Source: Fibrisoma limi BUZ 3 | GTDB lineage: Bacteria; Bacteroidota; Bacteroidia; Cytophagales; Spirosomataceae | NCBI RefSeq assembly: GCF_000296815.2 | Contig: NC_019017.1 | Span: 1-64,000 of the forward strand | Length of the DNA stretch: 64,000 nucleotides | Reading direction: 5' to 3' | Part shown: piece by piece, positions 24,432 through 33,602 of the stretch | How positions within the stretch are numbered: position 1 is the stretch's first letter | How the letters are laid out: every line of letters begins with the position of its first letter | Position numbers and translations under genes: made by a program | The notes under the pieces: model-generated | The model's input: the letters and a program-made list of their open reading frames with translations, nothing else | What the model was told of the DNA's origin: nothing | Database searches by the model: none

Positions 24432-26894
24432 TCATTTTTTACCTCCTAAGCGTTCTTGTTCGCTTTCAGAACCAAAATTTCTATTTTGTAACTGTTTCGC
24501 TTTTTTATTACCGAACCGAAACGAATACGTCAAAAGCACCTTCTGACTTTCTATCCTATGCCGAAATATAATATCTGTATTTAGATAACGACCATAATTA
24601 GTGATCAGAAACGTATGAAAAATGTCAGTAGCGGTCAACTTTAAAGACGATTGCTCGCCGAACGATCGTTGAACGCCCAGGTCAACATACCACAACGGAT
24701 CGTAATACATGTAGCCAACCACAGCTTTGCTTCGATAAACGAAATTGAAATTACCGGACCATTTTTTCCAATTGATCTGGTTATTCAACCGAAAGGTTGC
24801 CGTCAATTGGCCTAGTAAAGTAGGGGTGTCCTGAAATGTTGAGTAGAAGCGGGCATGAGCTGCCGTGCCCACGGCTTGTAGCAACCAAGCTTTCGACACC
24901 TTGATGGGTACTGTCAGGGTAACCGCCAGTCGTTTTTCCCAATCAAAATTGATGTTATGGTCTACTGTAGAAGCCGACGCCGAGTCCAGCCGGTAAACAA
25001 CCTCGGCAATACGGTTTCGGGTATCACTGTATACCACAGCAACACTTAGCCGTTTAGCCGTTGTAAACACCCCTTGGAGCGTGGTTGTTAACTGAGGTAG
25101 CAAACTTGGATTACCCGAATATAGCGTTAGGGGGTCATAGAAGATGTAAGCCGGATTGAGCAGATCGAAGCCTGGCCGGACGATTCGTCGGTTGGCTGAT
25201 AGAGTAATTTGATGCTTTTGTGGGGTGGCGTATTCCAGGGAAACAGAAGGGAAAAAGTTGAGGTAGTTTTTCCTCATGTTACTCGTTTGACCTGCAACAC
25301 CTTCGTAATTCGTGTGTTCAATGCGAAGTCCTGCCTGGACCGACCAAACCGACCACTTGTAAGCGACATTTCCATAAGCAGATGCAATACGTTCGTTATA
25401 GACGTACGACTTTGCCAGCAAAGGTATCAGTGAGGAGAAAGAGGGCGAATATTGATTCAGGCTGGGAACGTTATCCATTGACACAGAACTGTATTTAGCG
25501 CCAAGCTCTAGTTGGCCTTTTGACCCGGCTCGGGTTGTCAGATCCAACTTCGCTGTACGAATCCAAACGTTATTTGGATAGAACACTCGAACCGATTCGG
25601 TAGAAAGTTTGTCCTGTGCTATGGGCGTAAAATGGGCCGTTGAAATAGAATTGTTAATGTACCGTGCCACATCAAAATCGGATGACAAACTGGTCTGGTT
25701 GTTAAATTGCTTACGTACATTAAAGTTAGCCGCTACGTTTGTTATTCGTTCCCGGAACTGGGTAGCGGATTCAAGTTGCACCCGTGGCCGCACCGACTCC
25801 GAAGTCAGGTAAGTTATCGTCGAAGAGGGCCTATCCTGCCCACTGATCCAGGAAGCCTGGAGGACCGAACCCACCGTAATTGATTTTGTAACGAACCACT
25901 CCCAGTTGGTCCGTACCAAGTGACTAAAAAACGACACTTGGTTAAACTCCCTGCTGTTGACGCGTTCATTTTGGGAGAATTTGGTCTGGCCAAGACGTTG
26001 CTCGGAGTTCCAGCTAAAGTAGGTCGGTCGGTAAGTCGGTTCATATTGTAAACTACCTTGTACCTTCTTCAGGCGTACCGATAAATTTACAGACCCATTC
26101 GCTTTTTCATACCGCCCAAAACCAGTGCTCAAGCTGGCTTCACCGGCAAAGCCGTCTGTAGTTAATGTTTTGGTGAATAGTAAAATGATGGCACTACTCC
26201 CGGCATCATACTGCGCGGATGGGCTGGTTAAAATTTCAATCCGGGCTATTGCATTAGCCGGTAAACTTTGTAAATACGTATAAATTTGATCAGGTGTTAA
26301 ATAGAGTTGCCGCCCGTTTTGGTAGAGGATGATCCCGTTTTTACCGTCAACACTAATCGTTTTGTTAACCGCGTTCGTTGTAATGCGCGGAACTGCCCCC
26401 AGTGCATCGAAAGTTGACCCAGCTGACAAAACGGGATTGGCAGCCACGTTTAGCACGATACGATCACCCAGAATTTCGAAAAGTGGTCGCTTTTCTTTAA
26501 TTGTAACTTCATCTAAGTTTTGCGTCTGCGTTTGTAAGGTTATTGTTATCGGCTGCTTGGTTAAAGTGTCCGTACTTGTAACGGGGCGTACAACGGTTGC
26601 ATAACCAACTTTTGAAGCACGAATGATATAAGAACCATTCACCAGTTTAAAAAATGCAAATCGTCCAAGTGAATCAGAAGCGGTAATCTTTACTAGGCTT
26701 GAATCTAGGCGCAACAACACAAGATGTCCGCCAGCGACGGGAGTCCCCGTGGCAGAAACAAGCTGTCCGATCAGTTGTCCCTCACCAAACTTTAATTCAT
26801 TGACTTGAAATGGCAAAGCTTGGCCAAGGCAAAAATTCATTATGTTTACCAATATAATCCATAGATTAAGAAACCAGCGTACAAAAGAACTCAT
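24432..26894 (-). CDS. TonB-dependent receptor-like outer-membrane barrel
   Basis: About 820 residues from the ATG at 26894, chosen because it precedes a signal-like hydrophobic segment. An N-terminal carboxypeptidase-regulatory-like fold (GQLVSATGTPVAGGHLVLLR to about residue 120) is followed by a plug-like region (YLQSLPANAIARIEILTSPSAQYDAGSSAIILLF) and a long beta-barrel, as in the Bacteroidota outer-membrane beta-barrel family (OMP_b-brl_3). No SusD partner is present, so the ligand may be a metal chelate or peptide rather than a glycan. The start lies 22 bases from that of the divergent sensor kinase, which may control it. Confidence 0.8.
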   Translation of the reverse strand: MSSFVRWFLNLWIILVNIMNFCLGQALPFQVNELKFGEGQLIGQLVSATGTPVAGGHLVLLRLDSSLVKITASDSLGRFAFFKLVNGSYIIRASKVGYATVVRPVTSTDTLTKQPITITLQTQTQNLDEVTIKEKRPLFEILGDRIVLNVAANPVLSAGSTFDALGAVPRITTNAVNKTISVDGKNGIILYQNGRQLYLTPDQIYTYLQSLPANAIARIEILTSPSAQYDAGSSAIILLFTKTLTTDGFAGEASLSTGFGRYEKANGSVNLSVRLKKVQGSLQYEPTYRPTYFSWNSEQRLGQTKFSQNERVNSREFNQVSFFSHLVRTNWEWFVTKSITVGSVLQASWISGQDRPSSTITYLTSESVRPRVQLESATQFRERITNVAANFNVRKQFNNQTSLSSDFDVARYINNSISTAHFTPIAQDKLSTESVRVFYPNNVWIRTAKLDLTTRAGSKGQLELGAKYSSVSMDNVPSLNQYSPSFSSLIPLLAKSYVYNERIASAYGNVAYKWSVWSVQAGLRIEHTNYEGVAGQTSNMRKNYLNFFPSVSLEYATPQKHQITLSANRRIVRPGFDLLNPAYIFYDPLTLYSGNPSLLPQLTTTLQGVFTTAKRLSVAVVYSDTRNRIAEVVYRLDSASASTVDHNINFDWEKRLAVTLTVPIKVSKAWLLQAVGTAAHARFYSTFQDTPTLLGQLTATFRLNNQINWKKWSGNFNFVYRSKAVVGYMYYDPLWYVDLGVQRSFGEQSSLKLTATDIFHTFLITNYGRYLNTDIIFRHRIESQKVLLTYSFRFGNKKAKQLQNRNFGSESEQERLGGKK

Positions 26895-26916
26895 AACAGT
26901 TAGCAGTAAATCAGAA

Positions 26917-28203
26917 ATGGTGCATTCGAATACCCAATATACCACTAAAAATCTGAATGCAGGCGAACCCTTGTTTGACTTCCCTCCCCGAAAGGTGACT
27001 TGGGACCGCATTTTATTACACGTCCTGTTTTGGCTTTGGGATGGCCATGCTGCTTATTGGGCATTGGACCGGGTACTTCGGGTCAAGCCCGACGTAGCAC
27101 CCGATCCTGATATGTTTGTGCTGATGTACGTAACCCATGTCGGAACGACCATGCTGCTGTTTTACTCGTACGGCTACCTGATTGTGCCCATGTTTTTGCG
27201 TCAATTGATCATCCTTAAGTCCATTAACCGCAACACAATATGGAATGAGCTAAAACGCTTTCGGGTTGTTAAGCCAGTCTCCATCAGGAAATTGGGGATT
27301 GTACTGCTCAGTACCCTTGCTGTGTTCGCCGTGTTCAATGTCTATGATTACTACCTGTTTACCTATGTGGCGAACCATTTTAAACCCATTCCCGCTTACG
27401 TCAAACGTATCAATGATTTACTAGGGCCGATGGGACCAATCGGCGTGTTTTCAGATTATTCTTTGTTGTCGTTTATCTGGGCCTATAACGTTTCTTACAT
27501 TCTGCTCCCACTTCAAATTCGATTGATTAGGGAAGCGATCTCCTGGGGAGTAGCTAACATCCGGCAGAAAGAACAAAACAAAATTCTGGTCAATAATCAA
27601 CTCCAAGCCCTTCAACACCAGATCAATCCGCATTTTCTGTTTAACGTGTTCAACAGTATCCTAGCGCTCATTCATCGTACCAACCGGCAGGCCGCTGAAC
27701 TGCTACGAAAATTGTCTGAACTGATGCATTACACGCTTTACGATACAAATAAAGATTTCGTGCCTCTGACCGGCGAGTTAACCTTTATTCAAAATTACAT
27801 TGACATAGAAAAGAGCCGTCAGTTCAACGACGAGCACATTACCATAAAGCAAAGGGGCGATCCTGATGGCTTATTGGTTCCCCCTTTGCTACTGGTCACG
27901 TTCGTCGAGAACGCCTTTAAACATGGCATTAACAACAGTTACGAAAAAGCTTGGGTATGCATTGACATCTATATTGATGCCTCCCAAGACGTCTTGCGGG
28001 TAACGATTGAAAATCCGATCACTGATGATGTTTCTCCCCTAAGTGGGGGTCTGGGTATTGCTAACGCCCGTAAACGACTGGATTTATTGTTCACTCCTAA
28101 ACAGTACCAACTAAACATACAACAGGAAAACTCGATCTACCAGGTACACCTGGTTATTCCCCTCAAACGAGAGAAACGTTATGAATATTCCGCAGCCCAT
28201 TAG
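26917..28203 (+). CDS. LytS-type sensor histidine kinase
   Basis: About 428 residues from the ATG at 26917. Four hydrophobic segments make up the N-terminal half, followed by the His_kinase (LytS/YehU) domain with HQINPHFLFN, the phospho-accepting His near residue 239, and an ATPase region (NAFKHGI, then GGLGIANARKRL). The family senses membrane or peptide signals and phosphorylates a LytTR regulator. The next gene overlaps its end by 23 bases, so the two are coupled. The divergent start of the TonB receptor is a likely control target. Confidence 0.9.
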   Translation: MVHSNTQYTTKNLNAGEPLFDFPPRKVTWDRILLHVLFWLWDGHAAYWALDRVLRVKPDVAPDPDMFVLMYVTHVGTTMLLFYSYGYLIVPMFLRQLIILKSINRNTIWNELKRFRVVKPVSIRKLGIVLLSTLAVFAVFNVYDYYLFTYVANHFKPIPAYVKRINDLLGPMGPIGVFSDYSLLSFIWAYNVSYILLPLQIRLIREAISWGVANIRQKEQNKILVNNQLQALQHQINPHFLFNVFNSILALIHRTNRQAAELLRKLSELMHYTLYDTNKDFVPLTGELTFIQNYIDIEKSRQFNDEHITIKQRGDPDGLLVPPLLLVTFVENAFKHGINNSYEKAWVCIDIYIDASQDVLRVTIENPITDDVSPLSGGLGIANARKRLDLLFTPKQYQLNIQQENSIYQVHLVIPLKREKRYEYSAAH

Positions 28204-28951
28204 GTGTCTGGTCATCGAAGATGAACCGCTTTCGCAAGAATTACTGCTCGATCACATACAGCGAATACCTACGTTAAAATTAGTAGGAACCGCTTCTAAT
28301 GGTCAAATAGCTCTGCAGAAGTGTCGAGAGCTAAAACCAGATCTGCTACTTTTGGACATTCGCATGCCCCGGTTAAGTGGTTTTGAACTGCTAAGCTTAC
28401 TCGAAAAACCGGTCCCGCTGGTGGTTGTAACGACTGCTTATCGGGAATATGCTTTGAAGGGATACGAACACGCGGTGGTTGATTTTTTGGAAAAACCTAT
28501 ATTTTTTGATCGGTTTAGCCTAGCCATACATCGGGTGGAGGAGCGTCTTAACCGGTCAAAATTAGAGCATAGTTATGGAGACAAAGGCCTCAGTGAAGAT
28601 GTTTCGATTGACCGTAAAGTATTAACCGTACGCGCCGGCCGTAGTCAGGTGAACATACGGCTAGACAACATTTATTACATCGAAGCCCTTGAGAATTATG
28701 TAAAGATTCGCCTGATAAACGCACCCACGAAGGATGTTGTAACAAAGATTTCTATCTCACAGTTGGAAAGCCTGTTGCCTAAAGACGCGTTTATTCGAGT
28801 TCACCGCTCGTTGCTAGTGCGCATTGATCAGATCAGTCGGGTTGATTCCTCATCGATCACCTTGTTTTCAGCCAAGGAGTTGCCCATCGGACGGACCTAC
28901 CGGGATACGGTTCGGCAGGCGTTTATGGATTGGGAAGGTACTGTCCATTGA
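28181..28951 (+). CDS. LytTR response regulator
   Basis: A 256-residue regulator: receiver domain with the acidic pair IEDE near 12-15, phospho-acceptor Asp59 in LLLLDIRMP, and a C-terminal LytTR DNA-binding domain (YYIEALENYVKI, then FIRVHRSLLVRID). It overlaps the kinase gene. It probably regulates the divergent receptor and may also reach the RiPP genes that begin about 140 bases downstream on the same strand; the latter is inference. Confidence 0.92.
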   Translation: MNIPQPIRCLVIEDEPLSQELLLDHIQRIPTLKLVGTASNGQIALQKCRELKPDLLLLDIRMPRLSGFELLSLLEKPVPLVVVTTAYREYALKGYEHAVVDFLEKPIFFDRFSLAIHRVEERLNRSKLEHSYGDKGLSEDVSIDRKVLTVRAGRSQVNIRLDNIYYIEALENYVKIRLINAPTKDVVTKISISQLESLLPKDAFIRVHRSLLVRIDQISRVDSSSITLFSAKELPIGRTYRDTVRQAFMDWEGTVH

Positions 28952-29088
28952 TCTTGCCCTGTAGCCGGGCATCTCAGTTCGACCTCTCCAAACGCGCATT
29001 CGTCAATTCACCAATTAATTAAAGCCGTCGGCCAACTTTTTTAGCAGGAATAGCGCAGGATGCTGAACTTTCTGAAAAAAGCAAAGCC

Positions 29089-29226
29089 ATGAAAAACAAC
29101 TCGTCTCGCTTTAAAATCAATAAGCGTCAACTTGCGAATCGTCAAAGCAGCCAGCTTCTAGCGGATCATAAAGCAAAGTCTAGTACCACTATCATACTAA
29201 CAGGAATTGGGATAAATATGCTTTGA
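29089..29226 (+). CDS. Candidate RiPP precursor peptide 1 (class I lanthipeptide-like)
   Basis: A 45-codon ORF, too short for usual gene finding. The N-terminal part is basic and carries RFKINKRQLANR near residues 7-18, resembling the leader motif of Bacteroidota class I lanthipeptide precursors (hydrophobic-x-hydrophobic-x-K-x2-L). The C-terminal 15 residues are rich in dehydratable residues (SSTTIILTG) but have no cysteine, so lanthionine rings could not form within it. It lies about 50 bases before the second precursor and 270 before the LanB gene. It could also be a decayed precursor. Confidence 0.5.
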   Translation: MKNNSSRFKINKRQLANRQSSQLLADHKAKSSTTIILTGIGINML

Positions 29227-29241
29227 TTGTTTGCGGACATT

Positions 29242-29260
29242 GTACATTTTTGTAATGTAC
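29242..29260. promoter_or_regulatory. Inverted repeat and weak promoter ahead of precursor 2
   Basis: GTACATT (29242-29248) and AATGTAC (29254-29260) flank five bases. On the plus strand TTTG at 29222-29225, a 17-base spacer and TACATTTT (29243-29250) loosely match the Bacteroidota promoter, so the repeat would overlap its -7 box, as an operator might. The last base of the box is off consensus. Confidence 0.35.
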
Positions 29261-29275
29261 TAAACCACAAACTTT

Positions 29276-29419
29276 ATGAGTACTTCTTTTCGATTTCAGT
29301 TGACTACTAAAAAAACTCTTAAGTCCCGCATGGTCTCGGTAAAAACGCGGCCGGATTCCAAAAATGAAGCAACCTGTGGAAACTCTGGAGGAACTATTGT
29401 GTCGACCGTGTTTATTTAG
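29276..29419 (+). CDS. Candidate RiPP precursor peptide 2 (class I lanthipeptide-like)
   Basis: A 47-codon ORF directly upstream of lanB. The leader region RFQLTTKKTLKSR (residues 6-18) matches precursor 1 (RFKINKRQLANR) with one gap. The likely core spans residues 28-47 and contains Thr33, Cys34, Ser37, Thr40, Ser43 and Thr44, a Gly-Gly at 38-39 and a hydrophobic tail. One Cys would allow at most one thioether ring. A hairpin with a T-rich tail follows, the usual arrangement that sets precursor mRNA above enzyme mRNA. Function as a precursor is inferred from length, position and composition. Confidence 0.65.
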   Translation: MSTSFRFQLTTKKTLKSRMVSVKTRPDSKNEATCGNSGGTIVSTVFI

Positions 29420-29443
29420 GTATATCCGTATTTAGAAGTATTA

Positions 29444-29478
29444 GCCCCGTTCAATCCCTTGAACGGGGCATTTTATTT
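29444..29478 (+). terminator. Hairpin between precursor and lanB (partial terminator)
   Basis: GCCCCGTTCA (29444-29453) pairs perfectly with TGAACGGGGC (29460-29469) around a six-base loop, followed by ATTTTATTT. It has the form of an intrinsic terminator, yet lanB starts only 20 bases later on the same strand, so read-through at a set fraction is likely. Confidence 0.75.
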
Positions 29479-29497
29479 GGTGTTCACATACTCTCGT

Positions 29498-32400
29498 ATG
29501 AAAAAAGAAAACGAACTGAATCCATTTTTTGTCATTCGATTGCCTTACCGCCCCATTAGTGATTTAATCGTAACAGCGCAGCAAAGTAAGGCAGACAATG
29601 ATCTTACCCAAGGCAGGCTCCTTCAGACTATACTTCAACAACCATGGGCGGAAGAGGCCCTATTTTTGGCTTCTCCTGATCTTTACCAAGCCTGGCTAAC
29701 GGCAATCCACCAGCCTGACAAACTAACCGACTCCTTGAGCAGCACCTTATGGCGCTATGTTTTTCGGTGGTATAGCCGACCCACCCCCTTTGGGCTGTTT
29801 GCCGGGACCGGTGTGGGACGACTAGGGGTTCAATCCGTGATCGAATTTAATCCGCAAGCCTGGAAACCCGTTAGCCGACCAGATACGAGGATCTTGCAGG
29901 CAGTGTGCCGGGCACTGGAGGATGACCGGCAGATACGCAGTCAATTGATCTATAGTCTAAACAATAGCCTTTACGAAGCCAATAGCCAATACCGTTTTTC
30001 GGAACGAAACGGTAGTTATACCTCCCTAAAAATAGAATTATCATCGTTTCCAATCACACCGGATCTACAGACCTTGGTACTCAGGCTGAGAGCCGATCAA
30101 CCTTTGCCGTTTGCTGAATTAGTAAAACTCTACGGGTTGGAATGGCAAAGGGAAGTAACCGAGTTTTTACACGCCTTGATCGACAATCAATTTCTGGTCA
30201 GTAACCTATCCATGCCGGTAACCGGGCAAGATCAAACAGCCTACATACTTTCCCAGCTTCAAAATCTGACTTTTCAGGAGCATACATATTCCATCCTTCA
30301 AAATGCCCAGCGACAACTGGAAACCCAAGCTTTAGAGTTGAACACGCTACAGCAAGTACATCACAATTTGCAAAGGTTGTTGACGGCTGCCCCAGAATCG
30401 AAACAAACGAATTACGCTTGCATACAAACGGACTTGTTCTTCTATCCGGATCGGCTGGAACTCGAGTCAGGAAGGATTCAAACAATCAGCCGCCAACTCA
30501 TCGAGTTGCTGCCCATTTTGCAAGTCGATCAACAATTGCCTATTCAGGATTTTATTGACCGTTTCCGAAAGGTCTATGACCGACAAGCGGTAGATTTGTT
30601 AACGGTTCTTGATCCCGAAGTTGGTATTGGGTTTAGTCCCGAGTCGCCCCTAACCGGTTCCTGGCTACAGGAACTTCCTTTTGAGCTTCCCTCCCGATCT
30701 ACCCAAATAAGTAGTGCATTTGACAATTTGCGCGAAGCGCTCTACAGCCGCTATACTCTCTCGCAACAGCATGAACTTGAGATTACCGATCAAGATATTA
30801 ACCAAATGAAGCAAAACCGTAGAATCATCCCCTTGCCCCCTTTATGGTATCTACACGGGGAGTTCTATGAATCTAGGAAACAGTCGGACTGGCGATTTGC
30901 GTTTAATTCCTCGGCAACACTTTCTCCCGCCTTTTTCTTTGGTCGATTCTGTCACGGTCATGCTCAGTTAGAAGAATTAACCAAGCAACTGAGCGATTGG
31001 GAACAACAACAGTTTCCTGATGACATTTTAGCCGAAATTGTTCATTTGCCCACCCAGCCCCTAACGGCCGGAAACGTAGTGGCTCGTCCTATATTACGAG
31101 CCTTTGAAATACCTTATCTGACTCCGGCAGGCGTATGTGCCGAAAAAACAATCAACTTACAGGACCTTCTAGTATCAGTAAGGGCGAATGGTGAAATTGT
31201 ACTTCACCATAAGCCTACGGGACGGCGGATAAGGCCGCGCCTAAGTAACGCGCACAATCCGGCGCTGGGCGACGAAATCTACCAGTTTCTGGCTTACGTG
31301 CACCGGTCTGAATCTCAGGCACTAGCTTGGTCTTGGGGATCGTTCAGCCAACTACCCCGGCTACCTCGTCTACGCTACAAAAACTTTATTTTAAATCCCG
31401 CTCAGTGGACCATTCGGAAAACGGCGGTTGGCCTCACACAGCCCTTAACAATCGACACGTTGAGGGCTGTCTATCAACTACCTCGGTTTGTCCAGTTGAT
31501 TGAAGGTGAAAATAAACTACTGCTGGATTTAGCGTTTCGGCCAGGGGCAAGCCTTTTGCTTGATGCTGTTGATAAACACGAAAAGATAGTTCTTAAAGAA
31601 TGGTTAGGCGAGTCGTATAACCCGTGGTTAAAACAAGGGAATAACCATTATATCTCAGAGGTTATTATCCCCATGAAATCTGCTCCAAGGGATTTCTCTT
31701 CACGGCCTACCTCTGCCGGTCAACCACAGCGCGAACAGAATCAATTAGGGCCCCTGCAACGCAAATTCATTCCTGGAGACGAATGGTTATTTCTGAAACT
31801 GTATGCTACTGAGCAAATAACCGATTCGATTTTAATAAATCTGTTGGTTCCCCTACACCATCGGGCGATGACCAACAAATGGAGTTCAAAGATGTTTTTT
31901 ATTCGCTATTCTGATCCTGACCATCACCTACGCATTCGTTTCCAAGTTACCCCCTACGGTGTTCACAAACTCCTTGACCGGTGGAACCGCGCTTTAAAGC
32001 CGTATTTGCAATCAGGAATTGTAAAATCGGTTTCAATCGAAACCTACGATCGGGAAGTAGAACGTTACCACCCAAATTGGCTTGAGCACTGCGAAACCAT
32101 TTTTAGTGCAGACAGCCTGAGCTTGTTAACGTGGCTAAAGCAGCAGCAAGAACCCACTGAGCTAGAACGGTATCGATATGCCATTGCCAGCGTACAGTTG
32201 TACCTATCCTCATTTCATTTGTCCCTTGGCGAAATGACGTCGTTTACCAAAGCAATGCAGGAAGCCTTTTTTAGCGAAAATAAGGGGACTAAAGCGTTGA
32301 AGCAAAAAGTCAACGAACTCTACCGCAAAAACAGCCTAAGCCTGTTCACAGCGTCGCCCCTTATGGAACAGCTACTGAACAATCGGCACTCGACCATAAG

Positions 32401-32599
32401 GCCGCCCGTTGAAAGTATACTTCTAGATTTTGAGCGCCTACCCGATAAAGTGGAAAAATTTGACGTAATAGCCGACCTAATCCACATGGCTATAAACCGG
32501 ATTTTCCCGAGCTACCAACGAAAACACGAGTGGATAGTTTATCATTTTCTAGCGCGGCACTACGAAACCAAGACAGCTTTTAATAATCGGTTAGGTTAA
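29498..32599 (+). CDS. Full-length lantibiotic dehydratase (LanB)
   Basis: About 1033 residues from the ATG at 29498; an in-frame TTG at 29459 lies inside the hairpin and is unlikely. The N-terminal three quarters is the LanB glutamylation domain, with the family block WRYVFRWYSRPTPFGLFAG near residues 85-103. The C-terminal 270 residues are the SpaB_C/thiopeptide-type elimination domain (WLFLKLYA, then FFIRYSDPDHHLRIRFQV). Together they dehydrate Ser and Thr of a precursor using glutamyl-tRNA. Two precursor-like ORFs lie upstream. No LanC cyclase, protease or exporter is in the window, so cyclisation is either absent or done elsewhere. Confidence 0.93.
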   Translation: MKKENELNPFFVIRLPYRPISDLIVTAQQSKADNDLTQGRLLQTILQQPWAEEALFLASPDLYQAWLTAIHQPDKLTDSLSSTLWRYVFRWYSRPTPFGLFAGTGVGRLGVQSVIEFNPQAWKPVSRPDTRILQAVCRALEDDRQIRSQLIYSLNNSLYEANSQYRFSERNGSYTSLKIELSSFPITPDLQTLVLRLRADQPLPFAELVKLYGLEWQREVTEFLHALIDNQFLVSNLSMPVTGQDQTAYILSQLQNLTFQEHTYSILQNAQRQLETQALELNTLQQVHHNLQRLLTAAPESKQTNYACIQTDLFFYPDRLELESGRIQTISRQLIELLPILQVDQQLPIQDFIDRFRKVYDRQAVDLLTVLDPEVGIGFSPESPLTGSWLQELPFELPSRSTQISSAFDNLREALYSRYTLSQQHELEITDQDINQMKQNRRIIPLPPLWYLHGEFYESRKQSDWRFAFNSSATLSPAFFFGRFCHGHAQLEELTKQLSDWEQQQFPDDILAEIVHLPTQPLTAGNVVARPILRAFEIPYLTPAGVCAEKTINLQDLLVSVRANGEIVLHHKPTGRRIRPRLSNAHNPALGDEIYQFLAYVHRSESQALAWSWGSFSQLPRLPRLRYKNFILNPAQWTIRKTAVGLTQPLTIDTLRAVYQLPRFVQLIEGENKLLLDLAFRPGASLLLDAVDKHEKIVLKEWLGESYNPWLKQGNNHYISEVIIPMKSAPRDFSSRPTSAGQPQREQNQLGPLQRKFIPGDEWLFLKLYATEQITDSILINLLVPLHHRAMTNKWSSKMFFIRYSDPDHHLRIRFQVTPYGVHKLLDRWNRALKPYLQSGIVKSVSIETYDREVERYHPNWLEHCETIFSADSLSLLTWLKQQQEPTELERYRYAIASVQLYLSSFHLSLGEMTSFTKAMQEAFFSENKGTKALKQKVNELYRKNSLSLFTASPLMEQLLNNRHSTIRPPVESILLDFERLPDKVEKFDVIADLIHMAINRIFPSYQRKHEWIVYHFLARHYETKTAFNNRLG

Positions 32600-32832
32600 A
32601 TTTTTATCACTCTCAGCGTCCCGGTAACATAGCTACGAGCCTTTTCCTGTAACGCATACTTGTATTTCGGCACTCAGTCAAGGTCATTCATCCCCAAAAG
32701 AATGACATTTATCCCCTAACCACCTATTTAATATCATTCATCAATTATTGTGTTACCATTCTTCGGGTTCAACGTAATTTCAATCAGTATTAACCGAGAA
32801 GAATTGTCAATCCTTAAATTTCAGCTTGCGTT

Positions 32833-33312
32833 ATGACAGCCCACTCGATTTATCCAACAACCCCTAAAGACCCTGTTGTAGAAAATCAGTATTTGAAAGA
32901 GCAACTTGCCAGTGCCATGAAGTTGATCAGTCAATTGAATACAGGGGAATCCCCACAGGCTAAAGAACACATCTACCTGTATACGGAACGGCGGTTGCAG
33001 AAAGTAAGCTTTAAAGACATCAACTGGATTCAGTCGGAACGCAACTACGTTACGATCTATACCGAGCATGGATACTTAACAGTACATCAGCCGATCAGCA
33101 GGATCGAAGAATTACTTCCCCAGAGTTCATTTTCCCGCATTCATAAGTCATTTATCGTGGCCAATGACAAAATAGATTTTATTGGAAAAGACCAGGTTGG
33201 TCTTAAATCTGATCAACATACTAAAATATTGCCCTTAGGAGCCCAGTATAAAAAGTCGTTTATACAATTGTTCAAACAAGCGCCCCTTAAACGCAACTCT
33301 TTATACACTTAA
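32833..33312 (+). CDS. Stand-alone LytTR DNA-binding protein
   Basis: A 159-residue protein without a receiver domain. A short helical N-terminus (about 1-45, possibly a dimer-forming coiled coil, YLKEQLASAMKLISQL) precedes a LytTR domain with WIQSERNYVTIYTEHG and SFSRIHKSFIVAND. Such proteins act as transcription factors without phosphorylation. It lies 233 bases after lanB on the same strand and may regulate the RiPP locus. Its stop overlaps the end of the convergent small gene. Confidence 0.85.
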   Translation: MTAHSIYPTTPKDPVVENQYLKEQLASAMKLISQLNTGESPQAKEHIYLYTERRLQKVSFKDINWIQSERNYVTIYTEHGYLTVHQPISRIEELLPQSSFSRIHKSFIVANDKIDFIGKDQVGLKSDQHTKILPLGAQYKKSFIQLFKQAPLKRNSLYT

Positions 33313-33545
33313 ACGACATTGATTGTCCACAGATAAGGTTCCAATCCAATCGTGTGTTGGAAGCAGCGCCAACCTGTTATTTGGTTTGTTAGGGTGGAAT
33401 AGCGCACCTCCACAAAGAAGGTATCGAGCGCGTACAGGTTTAAGTATGACTTACCTACTTTTCGATTTAACAGATAGGTTCCTTGTTGCCAAACAGTGGT
33501 CAGCTGCTGATCATTGGATAGCGCCTTGAACTCGTTGAAACTCAT
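33309..33545 (-). CDS. Small hypothetical protein
   Basis: About 78 residues from the ATG at 33545 (MSFNEFKALSN); the longer frame to 33602 is less likely. The pattern WQQGTYLLNRK ... LYALDTFFVEVRY ... LEPYLW is one I recall from short uncharacterised proteins on Cytophagales accessory DNA. No domain is assigned. Confidence 0.5.
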   Translation of the reverse strand: MSFNEFKALSNDQQLTTVWQQGTYLLNRKVGKSYLNLYALDTFFVEVRYSTLTNQITGWRCFQHTIGLEPYLWTINVV

Positions 33546-33602
33546 TGTAAAGTAAAATTTACAGCCATTTACTTTATTGAATCGGCCTTCCTGTATAAAC
33601 AA

